In this document: positions 25,378 through 32,795 of the stretch, in pieces
Layout: every line of letters starts with the position of its first letter
Position numbering within the stretch: the stretch's first letter is position 1
Notes under the pieces: model-generated
Told to the model about the DNA's origin: nothing
The model's input: the letters and a program-made list of their open reading frames with translations, nothing else
Databases searched by the model: none
NCBI RefSeq assembly: GCF_001895025.1
Contig: NZ_BCXI01000058.1
Coordinates: 1 to 33,968 of the forward strand
Direction of reading: 5' to 3'
Source: Rhodococcus zopfii NBRC 100606 = JCM 9919
GTDB lineage: Bacteria; Actinomycetota; Actinomycetes; Mycobacteriales; Mycobacteriaceae
DNA: 33,968 bases
Made by a program: the position numbers and the translations under genes

Positions 25378-25805
25378 CGCCTTTCCTGCGAATGAATCGA
25401 GTCCCGAATGCGTGAAGGACCTGAGCGAGAAAGAGATCCGTCAGGGCCGAGAAGATCGGGTGGTCACCACAGGGAGGTAGTCCGCTTGTGCACGTGTCGG
25501 CAGCGCCGACTAGGTGCGGGAACGCTGCCGTTGGCGCGCACAGTCGAGTAACGCCAGAACAGCAGCGCCCGACAAGGAAGTGGGCTCTCGTCCGCAGTGA
25601 CCTGGTGCCCGAGCTTGCGTAGTCAGCCCGGACGGGTTGGTACGTAGGTGGTTCAACCCCGGATACGTGACACTGACGCCAATCACTGACACGTGTCCGG
25701 GGTTTTCCCTTTTGCCGGTGGCCTCACCGTGGCTCGCGCTGGTTGCCGGCCAGACGCTTCCCTCGGCTCAGCCGATCGTTACCTCCTTCGCTGCAAAACC
25801 CTTCA
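25378..25805. other. Divergent intergenic region with stem-loops, no gene
   Basis: No convincing gene lies here. It must contain the promoter of the minus-strand T4SS block, but I see no clear -35/-10 pair on that strand. Inverted repeats occur at 25496-25510 (GTCGGC AGC GCCGAC) and, overlapping it, 25499-25529 (GGCAGCG with CGCTGCC). A plus-strand terminator-like hairpin lies at 25655-25710. The two overlapping stems cannot form together and could be a switch in the leader of the block. Confidence 0.45.
25655..25710 (+). terminator. Plus-strand terminator with no gene in front
   Basis: A 15-bp stem, AACCCCGGATACGTG against CACGTGTCCGGGGTT with one wobble, is followed by TTTTCCCTTTT. The loop of about 20 nt holds a second short repeat (CACTGAC / ATCACTGA). 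No plus-strand reading frame precedes it, so it may end a small RNA or an antisense transcript to the leader of the T4SS block. Confidence 0.65.
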
Positions 25806-25852
25806 TTGAAACTCTATTCCGGAACATTACAGCAAAATCTATTCCAGTGGAA
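25806..25852 (+). promoter_or_regulatory. HTH-gene promoter with palindromic operators
   Basis: TTGAAA (25806-25811) and TACAGC (25828-25833) are spaced by 16 nt. TTCCGGAA (25817-25824) lies inside the spacer, and the odd palindrome TTCCAGTGGAA (25842-25852) lies around the start point. Both are entered by the same TCTATTCC (25813-25820 and 25838-25845), 25 bp apart. This is the usual look of autoregulation by an HTH repressor. Confidence 0.5.
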
Positions 25853-25884
25853 GATGACGCAAGTCATTCCTGTAGGGCAGTGTT

Positions 25885-26355
25885 ATGGCTCGTGGAAAGG
25901 TTTCGGGCATGACGAGACGGCCTCTTCGGGGATTCGACCGTGAGAGGCTGATCGATCTGCGGACAGAGAAGGGTTACACCCGTGGTGACCTGGCGAGGTT
26001 CGCCGAAGTGAGCGTGGCGGCCGTGCGTGCCTGGGAGTCCGGGCAGGCGACCCCGCAGGTGGACCGTCTGGCCCGTGTCGCCGCTGCCCTCGACGTTTCG
26101 ATGTCCGAGCTGGTGCGGATACCTCCGCACGACCGGTATCTGGGTGATCTGCGCGTCCAGGCCGGCCTGACCCAGCCCCAGCTGGCGCTGCAAGCAGGCA
26201 TTTCCACGGCCTCGCTCAGCAGCCTCGAGCTGGGGGAAACCTCGCTGCGAGAGACGGTAGCCGAACGACTGGCTCGAGCTCTGGGAGTGGACACAGCCGA
26301 GGTCCGCGCCGCCTACGAACGGGCCCGAACCCGACCGCCGGGCACACCCGTCTGA
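25885..26355 (+). CDS. Double-HTH (XRE-type) transcriptional regulator
   Basis: The 156-residue protein contains two Cro/C1-type helix-turn-helix domains in tandem. The first, about residues 20-72, is 'RLIDLRTEKGYTRGDLARFAEVSVAAVRAWESGQATPQVDRLARVAAALD'-like, and the second, about 85-140, is 'LGDLRVQAGLTQPQLALQAGISTASLSSLELG'-like. A short basic tail follows. Two domains in one chain may let a monomer bind a palindrome. It is divergent from the T4SS block and is the obvious candidate for regulating it and itself. ATG 25885 has AGGG 7 nt upstream; ATG 25909 with GGAAAGG is the alternative start. Confidence 0.88.
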   Translation: MARGKVSGMTRRPLRGFDRERLIDLRTEKGYTRGDLARFAEVSVAAVRAWESGQATPQVDRLARVAAALDVSMSELVRIPPHDRYLGDLRVQAGLTQPQLALQAGISTASLSSLELGETSLRETVAERLARALGVDTAEVRAAYERARTRPPGTPV

Positions 26356-26361
26356 CACGCG

Positions 26362-26378
26362 CGACACACTGTGTGTCG
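26362..26378. promoter_or_regulatory. 17-bp perfect palindrome after the HTH gene
   Basis: CGACACAC and GTGTGTCG meet around a central T, 6 nt past the regulator's stop codon. It may be a protein-binding site or a short terminator stem; no T-run follows. Confidence 0.4.
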
Positions 26379-26503
26379 ACGCACGACAAATACGGATAAC
26401 CACGTCTGAGCTCCCCCCGCGGAGATAGCAGCCTGCCTCACGCAGACATGCGGAAGCGGCCGAAACCGGCTGTGCTACATCCGAGGCCGAGTGGACAAGC
26501 CCC

Positions 26504-26525
26504 GGGAAATCCCCACGGGCGGGGA
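26504..26525 (-). terminator. Terminator for the PAS/GAF-like gene
   Basis: On the minus strand TCCCC and GGGGA flank a 6-nt loop and run into TTTCCC, about 45 nt past the stop codon. A second small stem (ACTATC with GATAGT, 26538-26560) lies between the stop and this hairpin. Confidence 0.5.
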
Positions 26526-26571
26526 CGCGGAAGACAAACTATCAGATCACGGCCGATAGTCCGGGACCAAC

Positions 26572-27624
26572 CTACCCGCCTCGCACCCCCCGATCGGATC
26601 CCTGCACATCCTCTGTGGCCGCATCGAATTCGTCGGCAATCGTTGAAATCTGAACGAGCACCAGGCGGTCGCTGAGAGGACCGGGATACGGGCTGATCGA
26701 CAATTCAGCTGCCCGCCAGCCAGATTCCGAACGCAGACGAGCAGCGACACACCGAGGCGCGGTATCCCCCGAGCAAAACGTTGCCAGCGCATCGGCCAGC
26801 ACATACCGATCGTCGGGATGCACGATTTCGTTTCCGCCCTTGATGTTTCGCCAGGATACCCACGGTGGAGCATCCGGCAGCCACATCGTCAGAACGGCGA
26901 GGTCGGCGGCGAAGACGCCGGTGTAGACCCCCGCTGACCGGAGCATCTCCTGCATTCCCAGCTCGCTCAACGTCGGCAACTCCGGTGACGTCGTATCGGA
27001 GACGTCGTGCCACAGCAGCCGCAATCCCACGTTGCCCGGATCAGTACGGCCCTTGCCCCAGCAGTACCAGCGCATCACCCGACCGTCGGCGTGCAGAACC
27101 GACATGGGAGCCTCCCACCGGCGACCGTGCACCGGATCGATGCCCAGCTCGAACAACGACGCCGAATCGTCGAACTTCACCGCCTTGGCGATGTACTCCG
27201 CAGGAGTTCGCTCCGGAACGTGCTCTTCAGGAAGCACCCCGGACATCATCGAGGCTTCGACCGTCTGGCCGATCACCATCCGCTCGAGACTCCACGCAAT
27301 CCCAGCTGCGATACGAGGTGGGGTGGGAACCCGGCCGGGCTCCCCCACCCATACCTGGACACCGTGCGCATCCCCGCTGGGGCCGAGAACGGGCAGCGCC
27401 TCGATGTGAAACGCCTTCTGCGCCCCCTTACGCGAGCGCAGATCGATCGACACCGGCCGACGAGTGCGGATCACCTCGTCGATGATCCGCGTGACCGGAA
27501 GATCCGGGGCCGGCTGAACATGCCGGGTCACCGACGCCCAATCCTTGACTACGCCGCCGCAGCTGACAACGGACATCTCGCCGTCGACCAACGTCTCGAC
27601 CAAATGCCACTCGTTGAGAACCAT
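26572..27624 (-). CDS. PAS/GAF-like sensory protein (DUF5593-like)
   Basis: The 350-residue soluble protein looks like a tandem of sensory folds: an N-terminal part (about 1-95), then 'WSLERMVIGQTVEASMMSGVLPEEH' and a middle part with 'PMSVLHADGRVMRWYCWGKG', as in PAS domains. A C-terminal PAS-like part follows, with 'VSWRNIKGGNEIVHPDDRYVLADAL' ('ihPdD...' is a common PAS motif). I recall similar mycobacterial and rhodococcal proteins as DUF5593/GAF-type, but I cannot confirm the exact family. There is no output domain such as HTH, kinase or GGDEF. ATG 27624 has GGGAGG 10 nt upstream. It lies 73 nt behind the P450 gene on the same strand and may be co-transcribed, perhaps sensing a related small molecule. 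Confidence 0.6.
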   Translation of the reverse strand: MVLNEWHLVETLVDGEMSVVSCGGVVKDWASVTRHVQPAPDLPVTRIIDEVIRTRRPVSIDLRSRKGAQKAFHIEALPVLGPSGDAHGVQVWVGEPGRVPTPPRIAAGIAWSLERMVIGQTVEASMMSGVLPEEHVPERTPAEYIAKAVKFDDSASLFELGIDPVHGRRWEAPMSVLHADGRVMRWYCWGKGRTDPGNVGLRLLWHDVSDTTSPELPTLSELGMQEMLRSAGVYTGVFAADLAVLTMWLPDAPPWVSWRNIKGGNEIVHPDDRYVLADALATFCSGDTAPRCVAARLRSESGWRAAELSISPYPGPLSDRLVLVQISTIADEFDAATEDVQGSDRGVRGG

Positions 27625-27697
27625 TGACGTATAACCTCCCCCGAACCGTGGGCACAGTACGGCTGCCCAGGGGGAACTTACCTGTCGGCCGCCTCCG

Positions 27698-29107
27698 TCA
27701 CTGACGCGAGAGCTTGACCTTCAACCCCCGCGGTTTGAGAGTGATCGCCTCGTGCACGTCGAGCTCGTAACCCGGTTCCGGAGCGAAGTCGTACCGCCGG
27801 ATCAGCGACGCGAGCGTGAGCACCGCCTCGTGCAACGCGAACTGCCGACCGATGCACGCCCGGATGCCGGTGCCCCACGGTTTGAAGATGTGCGCCGGCC
27901 GTTTGCGCACGGCCGCGGGCTCGAATCGATCCGGGTCGAACCGTTCGGGATCGTCGCCCCACAGCGGGTCGCGGTGCAGTTGCGGCAACAGTACGAACAC
28001 CCACGAACCCTTCGGCAGCGTCCGTCCGCCGAGGGTGGTCTCACCGCGTACCTTGCGGAAATAACCCGGGGCGGCCGGCCACAACCGCAGCGTCTCGTCC
28101 ACCACCCGCCGCACATACCGCAGCTTGGCGACCTGCTCGTACCCGATCCGGCCGTCGGCACCGACGACCTCGGCGATCTCGGCCCGCGCCTTCGTCACCA
28201 CCTCGGGATGTCGGCTCAGGAAATGGACCGCGAAACCCAAGGTCGCCGCAGTGGTCTCGTTGCCCGCGACCAAGAAAGTCAGCACCTGATTGCGGATCGA
28301 TTCACGGTCGAGCTGCTCGCCGGTGTCGGGATCGACGGTGTGCATCATCAGGTCCAGCAGATCGCCGTGCTGCTCGCCGGAGTGCATCCGCTCCTCGACG
28401 ATGCGATCGACCGTGCCCTGCATCAGCGCGATGTCGTGTTCATGCTGCTCCCTGGCACTGCGGCCGAACAGTGTCCGGAGGATGGGGATGTCGTTCGACG
28501 AGCGGTTGATGTACTCGAGCGCCCGGCTCATCGCCGCGATGAACGGATCGGGTTCAGTGCGGCCGAACGAGTCGAAGTCGTAGCTGAAGCCGCACTGGCC
28601 GATGACGTCGAAGGTCAGCGACGTCATGCTCTTCGGCACGTCCACATACTCGCCGTCGGCCGCTGCGCTGTCCCAGCTGTCGACCAGTCGGTCGACGACG
28701 GTGAGCATCGAGTCGTGATAGCCACGCATCGCGGCCTGGCTGAAGCCAGGCCCGAGGATGTTGTGGGCTTTGCTCCAGTTCGGTTCGGAGTTGAACGCGG
28801 TGAACAGTCCGTCGCCGGCGATGACGCGAAGCTTGCGCAGCGGCTTGCCGAGGAACTTCGCCCACTTCTCCTCGTCGTTGACCTCGCGCACCAGATCGGC
28901 GCCCGAGACCACGATCAACCGGTGCTGGAGGATCTTGCGTTCGAAGATCCCACCGAGTTCCTGTGCCATCTGCATCTCACGCTGAACCGGCTTGGCCACG
29001 TCGATGCTGAGCAGATCACCCACCAGCGGAAGTCTCCATCGAGGTCGCGGGATCGGCTGGGAGTCGGTGGTCGCAGGGCTGCTCGTCGAAAGCTGCGGTG
29101 ACGCCAT
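27698..29107 (-). CDS. Cytochrome P450, CYP102-like heme domain without reductase
   Basis: The 469-residue protein is a heme mono-oxygenase. It shows the oxygen-binding I-helix A281-T286 (AGNETT), the ExxR pair E338/R341 (ETLR) and the heme-cysteine loop 'FKPWGTGIRACIGRQFALHEA' with C418. The last motif, 'AGDGLFTAF', 'WSKAHNILGPGFSQAAMRGYH' and the ending 'YELDVHEAITLKPRGLKVK' closely follow the heme half of P450-BM3 (CYP102A1), suggesting fatty-acid-like substrates. BM3 continues into a flavin reductase at this point; here the frame stops and no reductase or ferredoxin gene is in the window, so it needs a host redox partner. ATG 29107 gives the normal length; a GTG at 29197 would add an atypical basic extension. 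Confidence 0.93.
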   Translation of the reverse strand: MASPQLSTSSPATTDSQPIPRPRWRLPLVGDLLSIDVAKPVQREMQMAQELGGIFERKILQHRLIVVSGADLVREVNDEEKWAKFLGKPLRKLRVIAGDGLFTAFNSEPNWSKAHNILGPGFSQAAMRGYHDSMLTVVDRLVDSWDSAAADGEYVDVPKSMTSLTFDVIGQCGFSYDFDSFGRTEPDPFIAAMSRALEYINRSSNDIPILRTLFGRSAREQHEHDIALMQGTVDRIVEERMHSGEQHGDLLDLMMHTVDPDTGEQLDRESIRNQVLTFLVAGNETTAATLGFAVHFLSRHPEVVTKARAEIAEVVGADGRIGYEQVAKLRYVRRVVDETLRLWPAAPGYFRKVRGETTLGGRTLPKGSWVFVLLPQLHRDPLWGDDPERFDPDRFEPAAVRKRPAHIFKPWGTGIRACIGRQFALHEAVLTLASLIRRYDFAPEPGYELDVHEAITLKPRGLKVKLSRQ

Positions 29108-29296
29108 TCGTGAGAGTGTGCCCCACCGCCGACGAGAGGCACACCGCCGCCTCCCACCGCTCAAGGGCTCCCTGACTGCCGTCCCACTAGTCGACACGCG
29201 CCACGCCGATGTACGGGGGTAACTGACATCCGCGCTCGCAGCCGCTAACCTGAGTCAGATTCAACGGGCCGATCTTGAAGAACCGGGGGTTTACGC

Positions 29297-29482
29297 ATGG
29301 CACAGCCGCATAAAGGCGACCGCGCCGCGATGACTCTACGCATCCCCGCTGAGCTGCACGAACAGCTCCGCAACGATGCCAAAGACGCCAAGGTCGCGCT
29401 ATCCCAATACGTCGCCGACCTGCTCGCACTACAAGCCGGTCGACCGGACCTTGCCCGCGAGATCAAGGCGGTGGCCGTGTAA
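29297..29482 (+). CDS. Orphan ribbon-helix-helix DNA-binding protein
   Basis: The 61-residue protein has the 'MTLRIPAELHEQLRNDAKDAKVALSQYVADLLAL' layout of RHH (CopG/Arc/HicB-type) proteins: a short strand MTLRIP that enters the DNA groove and two helices that dimerise. The start ATG has GGGGG upstream. No toxin gene lies next to it, so it is not an obvious antitoxin. It is divergent from the P450 gene across 189 nt and could control it or plasmid copy number. Confidence 0.8.
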   Translation: MAQPHKGDRAAMTLRIPAELHEQLRNDAKDAKVALSQYVADLLALQAGRPDLAREIKAVAV

Positions 29483-29493
29483 ACGCCACCAGA

Positions 29494-29561
29494 GAGGGCC
29501 GCTAGCCGCCAACTAGCCCGCCCTCAGATGCAGAAAACCCCCCGCCTGCCAAGCGAGGGGT
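29494..29561 (+). terminator. Two tandem stem-loops after the RHH gene
   Basis: The first (29494-29525) pairs GAGGGC with GCCCTC outside and GCTAG with CTAGC inside. The second (29537-29561) pairs ACCCC-CGC with GCG-GGGT across 7 nt and is followed by CTTCC. They separate the RHH gene from the replication-like gene. Confidence 0.65.
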
Positions 29562-29577
29562 CTTCCAAACCGAATCT

Positions 29578-30861
29578 GTGACCGAGCAAAGTCGCCAAAC
29601 TCCTCGGGCACTCGAACTTTCTCTCCAGAAAGCCTTCGTTATGCATATTAGCGAGCGCTGCTCGTTTGGGCCAACTTCCGTCTCAAATCACACTCCCGCG
29701 TGTCGCCCTCAACGGAGCGCACACACCGCCCGGGACAACCGTCGAGGTCCCGGCCGCGCCACTCCCCAGACCCGCCGTGGTCGCCGTCGCGGCAGCTACA
29801 ACCTCCGCGTAGCCGATGGTGCCTACTCCCCCATCCCCGTCTGGGACTCCCGCACGGGCTGGATGCGCCAGATCATCACCTTCGCCCGCAGCGAGACCGG
29901 TATCAAGATCTGCCACGAGCACCGCATCGCCCCGGACAAGTTCATCGCCGCCGCCAACGCTCACGCCGCTTACGCCGACGAATCCACCGGCCGCAGCCTC
30001 ACCGCCGCCCGCGACACCCTCGCCGAGTACGCCGGCATTAGCACCGACGTCCTCGATCGTGCCCGCCAGATCCTTCGCCGCATCGGAGCCGCCGTCGAGC
30101 TCGTCCGCGGCCGCTACCTCACCATCGCCGAACGCATCGAAGCCAGCCTCACCCACGGTGGAAAGCAACTTCGCGCAGCTTCCGTGTGGGCCTTGACCAG
30201 CAAGTTCACTGCCAACTCTTCTGTTTATCCCCAGTTTCCGAATCATGCGGATCTACCGGAGAACCCTTTGGGTTCTACAGGTATCTCTCGTTCTCAAGTA
30301 ATCACCAACGCGCGCGCTACGCGCCGCGCCCGGGCTTCGATGAAGGCCGGGAGCGACCCACGACCCCTGCACGCTCAGATCGCCGCAGCGCGCCTGGCCG
30401 ACCGACTCGGTCCCACGATGCCCGAATACCGCGGCGTGGATCGGAATGGCCACTACGTACCCGGAATCACCCATCACCACGTCGGAGCGATCGCCGATGC
30501 CCTGACCGCCGCAGGCATCGACACCACCCGATGGACCGGCGACGACGTAGCCGACCAGATCACCGAGTTCCGCCGCGACCGCAGCCTCCCACACCTAGCA
30601 TCCCCGACCGCTTTCCTGCGCTGGCAGCTCCGTGCCCTCGCCGATGTGTGGTCAGGGCCTACCCCCACCGAGCGCCGCACTGAGATCCAGGACCGCCGCG
30701 CCGCCGAACGTCGCGCCGAACTCGACCGGCGTGCTGCTCATCCTCCGGCCAGCGACGACACCCGTGCCACCGCTCTCGCCGAGATCCGGCAGATACTGTT
30801 CCGGCGCTCGGGCATGCGCACCCGGACCCGCGGGGACCGCTTCGACCGGCACCGCTACTGA
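29578..30861 (+). CDS. Putative plasmid replication-initiator-like protein
   Basis: The ORF encodes up to 427 residues. From about residue 80 it reads 'YSPIPVWDSRTGWMRQIITFARSETGIKICHEHRI' and then a winged-helix-like part 'SLTAARDTLAEYAGISTDVLDRARQILRRIGAAVELVRGRYLTIAERIEA', a layout I associate with actinobacterial plasmid replication or HTH proteins. The C-terminal half is helical and very Arg-rich. The start is uncertain: GTG 29578 is the longest, ATG 29641 is possible, and the first 75 residues look unlike coding sequence. Within the gene, 30180-30310 is less GC-rich and holds the hairpin AGAACC-CTTTG-GGTTCT at 30260-30276. It converges on repB. It may be a second replication gene or a relic of one. 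Confidence 0.5.
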   Translation: MTEQSRQTPRALELSLQKAFVMHISERCSFGPTSVSNHTPACRPQRSAHTARDNRRGPGRATPQTRRGRRRGSYNLRVADGAYSPIPVWDSRTGWMRQIITFARSETGIKICHEHRIAPDKFIAAANAHAAYADESTGRSLTAARDTLAEYAGISTDVLDRARQILRRIGAAVELVRGRYLTIAERIEASLTHGGKQLRAASVWALTSKFTANSSVYPQFPNHADLPENPLGSTGISRSQVITNARATRRARASMKAGSDPRPLHAQIAAARLADRLGPTMPEYRGVDRNGHYVPGITHHHVGAIADALTAAGIDTTRWTGDDVADQITEFRRDRSLPHLASPTAFLRWQLRALADVWSGPTPTERRTEIQDRRAAERRAELDRRAAHPPASDDTRATALAEIRQILFRRSGMRTRTRGDRFDRHRY

Positions 30862-30931
30862 ACGAAATTCTCGCTCCGGTCAGAACCACAGCGGCGAAGG
30901 GGAATCGAATCGTTTCACGCGGAAGCCACTC

Positions 30932-31195
30932 CTACCCCTCGAGCTTGCGGGCATCATGCAGTATCCGACCCACCGCTCCGGTCGACATCTCCAGTTTCTC
31001 GGCGATCTCGCGGTACTTCATCCCCTGCTGGCGAAGTTCGACCACCTGCTTGCGTCGGCGTTCTGCGCGTTCGAGGAATTGGTCTCGGGGTTCGGCAATC
31101 AGGCGACGTGCAGTGCGCTCCGACGAGCCGAGCCGGCGTGCCAGTTCCTTTGCGGTGATGGACCGACGTTGTTGTGCCTGGGCGCTGCCGCTCAT
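30932..31195 (-). CDS. repB: RepB-like DNA-binding replication protein
   Basis: The 87-residue protein has two helix-turn-helix-like segments, about residues 14-36 ('TAKELARRLGSSERTARRLI') and 58-82 ('YREIAEKLEMSTGAVGRILHDAR'), linked by a basic helix. In pAL5000-type plasmids RepB is a small sigma-region-4-like protein that binds the origin and helps RepA; size, position behind repA and the ATGA overlap with its stop fit this. The start is ATG 31195. It is expected to recognise the direct repeats upstream of repA. Confidence 0.85.
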   Translation of the reverse strand: MSGSAQAQQRRSITAKELARRLGSSERTARRLIAEPRDQFLERAERRRKQVVELRQQGMKYREIAEKLEMSTGAVGRILHDARKLEG

Positions 31196-32079
31196 TGCGC
31201 GAACTCCAATGCTGTCGCCAGATTGAACTTGGTGGCCCGCTTCCTGTTTGCTTCCCGTTTGGCGGAGCTCATGACCTTGCCGCCCTTGCTGCCACGTACT
31301 GCCTGGCGCGCCCGGAACGTCCCCTCGTCGAAATTACGCCAGATCCACTTGCCGATGGAGTACGCCGTGGCACGGACCTCGATGAAAGGAAGAGGGTCGG
31401 CGAACTCGCTGTTGATTCCGTGACAACGCTGAAGAACCAGCTGAAGCCACTGGTCTACGGTGCCCTGACGATGGTGCCACCACTGTGGGTACGCCCACTT
31501 ACGGGCAGTGTCGAACATCGTCACATTGCGGCCCAGACCCACGGAGCGGTCGGGCCGGCGCGGAGCCTGACGAGGTGTGTAGATGGTCGCCAGATCCCGC
31601 AACGAGTACGGATCCCCTGGACCGTAAATGGTTTCCCATTCAGGGTGGATCGGGTTCTTGGTCAGCTGCCCACCGTAGGAGAAGTCCCCGCCGACGGAGA
31701 TACACAGACCTCGCTCGATGCGATGGGCATAGCGCAGCGGAGTCAACCGCGCCGAGTCGGTACGGCAGACTCGATGGTCGCCCAGCCACCAACCCAGGTG
31801 CGCCCGCCCTGAGGGAGACTGCGCGACCCAGCTCGGCGTCGGATGATCCGACGGTTTCTCGAACGCCCGCATCGCCGCATCGGGGTGGTCACAGTCGATG
31901 ACGATCGATCCGAGCAACGCGTGTGGAGAGTGCTGGATGTAGCGCATCGTCAATGCCTGGTCACGGCTCATTCGGTACTGACCGTGCTCGAGTTGGTTCG
32001 TCGCGAACGGCCGATGCGGCAGTAGCACCTCGTTTCCCCACTGCTCGTCAGTGAGAAGGGACTCCCCCGCCGTTTCCAT
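31192..32079 (-). CDS. repA: RepA replication initiator of pAL5000/ColE2 type
   Basis: The 295-residue protein starts theta replication. It contains the primase-polymerase-like segment 'LLGSIVIDCDHPDAA' with D62 and D64, then 'WVAQSPSGRAHLGWWL' and 'ISVGGDFSYGGQLTKNPIHPEWET', as found in the replicase family of pAL5000 and small Rhodococcus and Corynebacterium plasmids. A PriCT-like helical domain and a basic C-terminus ('SAKREANRKRATKF') follow. ATG 32079 is the first start after the presumed origin, and no strong ribosome site is seen. It forms an operon with repB through a 4-nt overlap. Both genes look intact, so this is a functional replicon as far as can be seen. Confidence 0.88.
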   Translation of the reverse strand: METAGESLLTDEQWGNEVLLPHRPFATNQLEHGQYRMSRDQALTMRYIQHSPHALLGSIVIDCDHPDAAMRAFEKPSDHPTPSWVAQSPSGRAHLGWWLGDHRVCRTDSARLTPLRYAHRIERGLCISVGGDFSYGGQLTKNPIHPEWETIYGPGDPYSLRDLATIYTPRQAPRRPDRSVGLGRNVTMFDTARKWAYPQWWHHRQGTVDQWLQLVLQRCHGINSEFADPLPFIEVRATAYSIGKWIWRNFDEGTFRARQAVRGSKGGKVMSSAKREANRKRATKFNLATALEFAQ

Positions 32080-32108
32080 GCCGAGTACTGTGCACTACCA
32101 AGATCGAG

Positions 32109-32172
32109 TATTCGGGTAGGACACGCCGAGCCATATACAGACATTATTCGGGTAGGTCATGCCAAGCCATAT
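32109..32172. repeat. Two 28-bp direct repeats, likely replication origin
   Basis: Copies at 32109-32136 and 32145-32172 share 25 of 28 bases; they begin TATTCGGGTAGG and end GCCATAT, and lie 36 bp apart start to start. They sit 30 nt upstream of repA, where pAL5000-type plasmids keep their RepB-bound origin sites. The surrounding 32095-32190 stretch is less GC-rich than its flanks. Confidence 0.7.
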
Positions 32173-32253
32173 CAGGTATCCGCCTCGCCTTCTCCCTTTC
32201 GAACCCTCGAACATGTCCATTCGTGGCAGAGGCTGTGCTTCACGTACCGAAGT

Positions 32254-32266
32254 TACGATGAGAACC
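32254..32266 (+). promoter_or_regulatory. Leaderless promoter with TGAGAACC box before first RHH gene
   Basis: TACGAT at 32254-32259 lies 7 nt ahead of ATG 32267. ATGAGAACC (32258-32266) overlaps the -10 box and the start point. Binding there would block transcription, so this is a natural place for autoregulation by the RHH pair. Confidence 0.5.
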
Positions 32267-32539
32267 ATGACCGGGAAGAAGCGCATGGCCTTCGACATCA
32301 GCGAAGCCGACGCCGACCGGATTCGCGCCGCCTACGTCGGCACCCGCGCCATCCTGCCCCCGGCCACCCTCAGCGAGTTCATCACCGACCTGCTGGTCGA
32401 GGCCACCGAACGTCTCGAAGCCGAACACAACGACCGCCGGCCCTGGCGCACCCCCAGCCGCAGCGAACTCAAATCCCTCTCCCAGACCGGCGTCGGACGC
32501 AACGCCCCCAGCCGCCCAGGAGAACAGGACCAGCAATGA
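32267..32539 (+). CDS. RHH ParB-like centromere-binding protein, copy 1
   Basis: The 90-residue protein has a strand RMAFDI followed by two helices ('EADADRIRAAYVGTRAI', 'LSEFITDLLVEATERLEAEHN'), the pattern of the ribbon-helix-helix ParB-type centromere-binding proteins of actinobacterial plasmids. The tail ends with 'SLSQTGVGR' and a short polar stretch. ATG 32267 is chosen because it is 7 nt behind TACGAT; an upstream ATG at 32258 overlaps that -10 box. Its stop overlaps the start of a paralogue (ATGA). No parA gene is next to it. It could act in partition, in regulation of the neighbouring membrane genes, or in both. Confidence 0.75.
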   Translation: MTGKKRMAFDISEADADRIRAAYVGTRAILPPATLSEFITDLLVEATERLEAEHNDRRPWRTPSRSELKSLSQTGVGRNAPSRPGEQDQQ

Positions 32540-32793
32540 CCGAGGCGTCACGCACACCGCGCCCCAAACTCGGGTTCCACACCGACCAGGCCGAACGCAT
32601 CCGCGCTGCCTACCTCGGCACCCGCGCAGTCCTTCCGCCGAGCACCTTCAGCGAATTCCTCGAGACCGCCGTCCTCGAGACAATCGAACGACTCGAAGCC
32701 GAACACAACAACGGCCACAGCTGGGACGCCCCGACCACCGGGGAAGTCAAATCCACCGCCCAGACCGGCGTCGGCCGCTGGAATCGCACCTGA
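32536..32793 (+). CDS. RHH ParB-like protein, copy 2 (paralogue)
   Basis: The 85-residue protein is a clear paralogue of the preceding one. It shares 'ERIRAAYLGTRAVLPPSTFSEFL', 'ERLEAEHNNG' and the ending 'AQTGVGR', with roughly 60 per cent identical positions by eye over the core. The strand region differs (PKLGFHT against KRMAFDI), which is the part that reads DNA in RHH proteins, so the copies may prefer different sites or form a heterodimer. ATG 32536 overlaps the upstream stop by ATGA, favouring equal synthesis. The stop is followed within 3 nt by a GGTTCTCA box. Confidence 0.75.
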   Translation: MTEASRTPRPKLGFHTDQAERIRAAYLGTRAVLPPSTFSEFLETAVLETIERLEAEHNNGHSWDAPTTGEVKSTAQTGVGRWNRT

Positions 32794-32795
32794 CC

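Noticed and set aside
25621..25680. tRNA-like stretch with a GGTTCAA element
   Set aside because: The flanking bases do not pair as a T-arm and no acceptor or anticodon stem can be drawn; it is part of the terminator region.
29297..29482. Toxin-antitoxin module reading of the orphan RHH gene
   Set aside because: No toxin-like gene lies on either side; the next gene is separated by two terminator hairpins.
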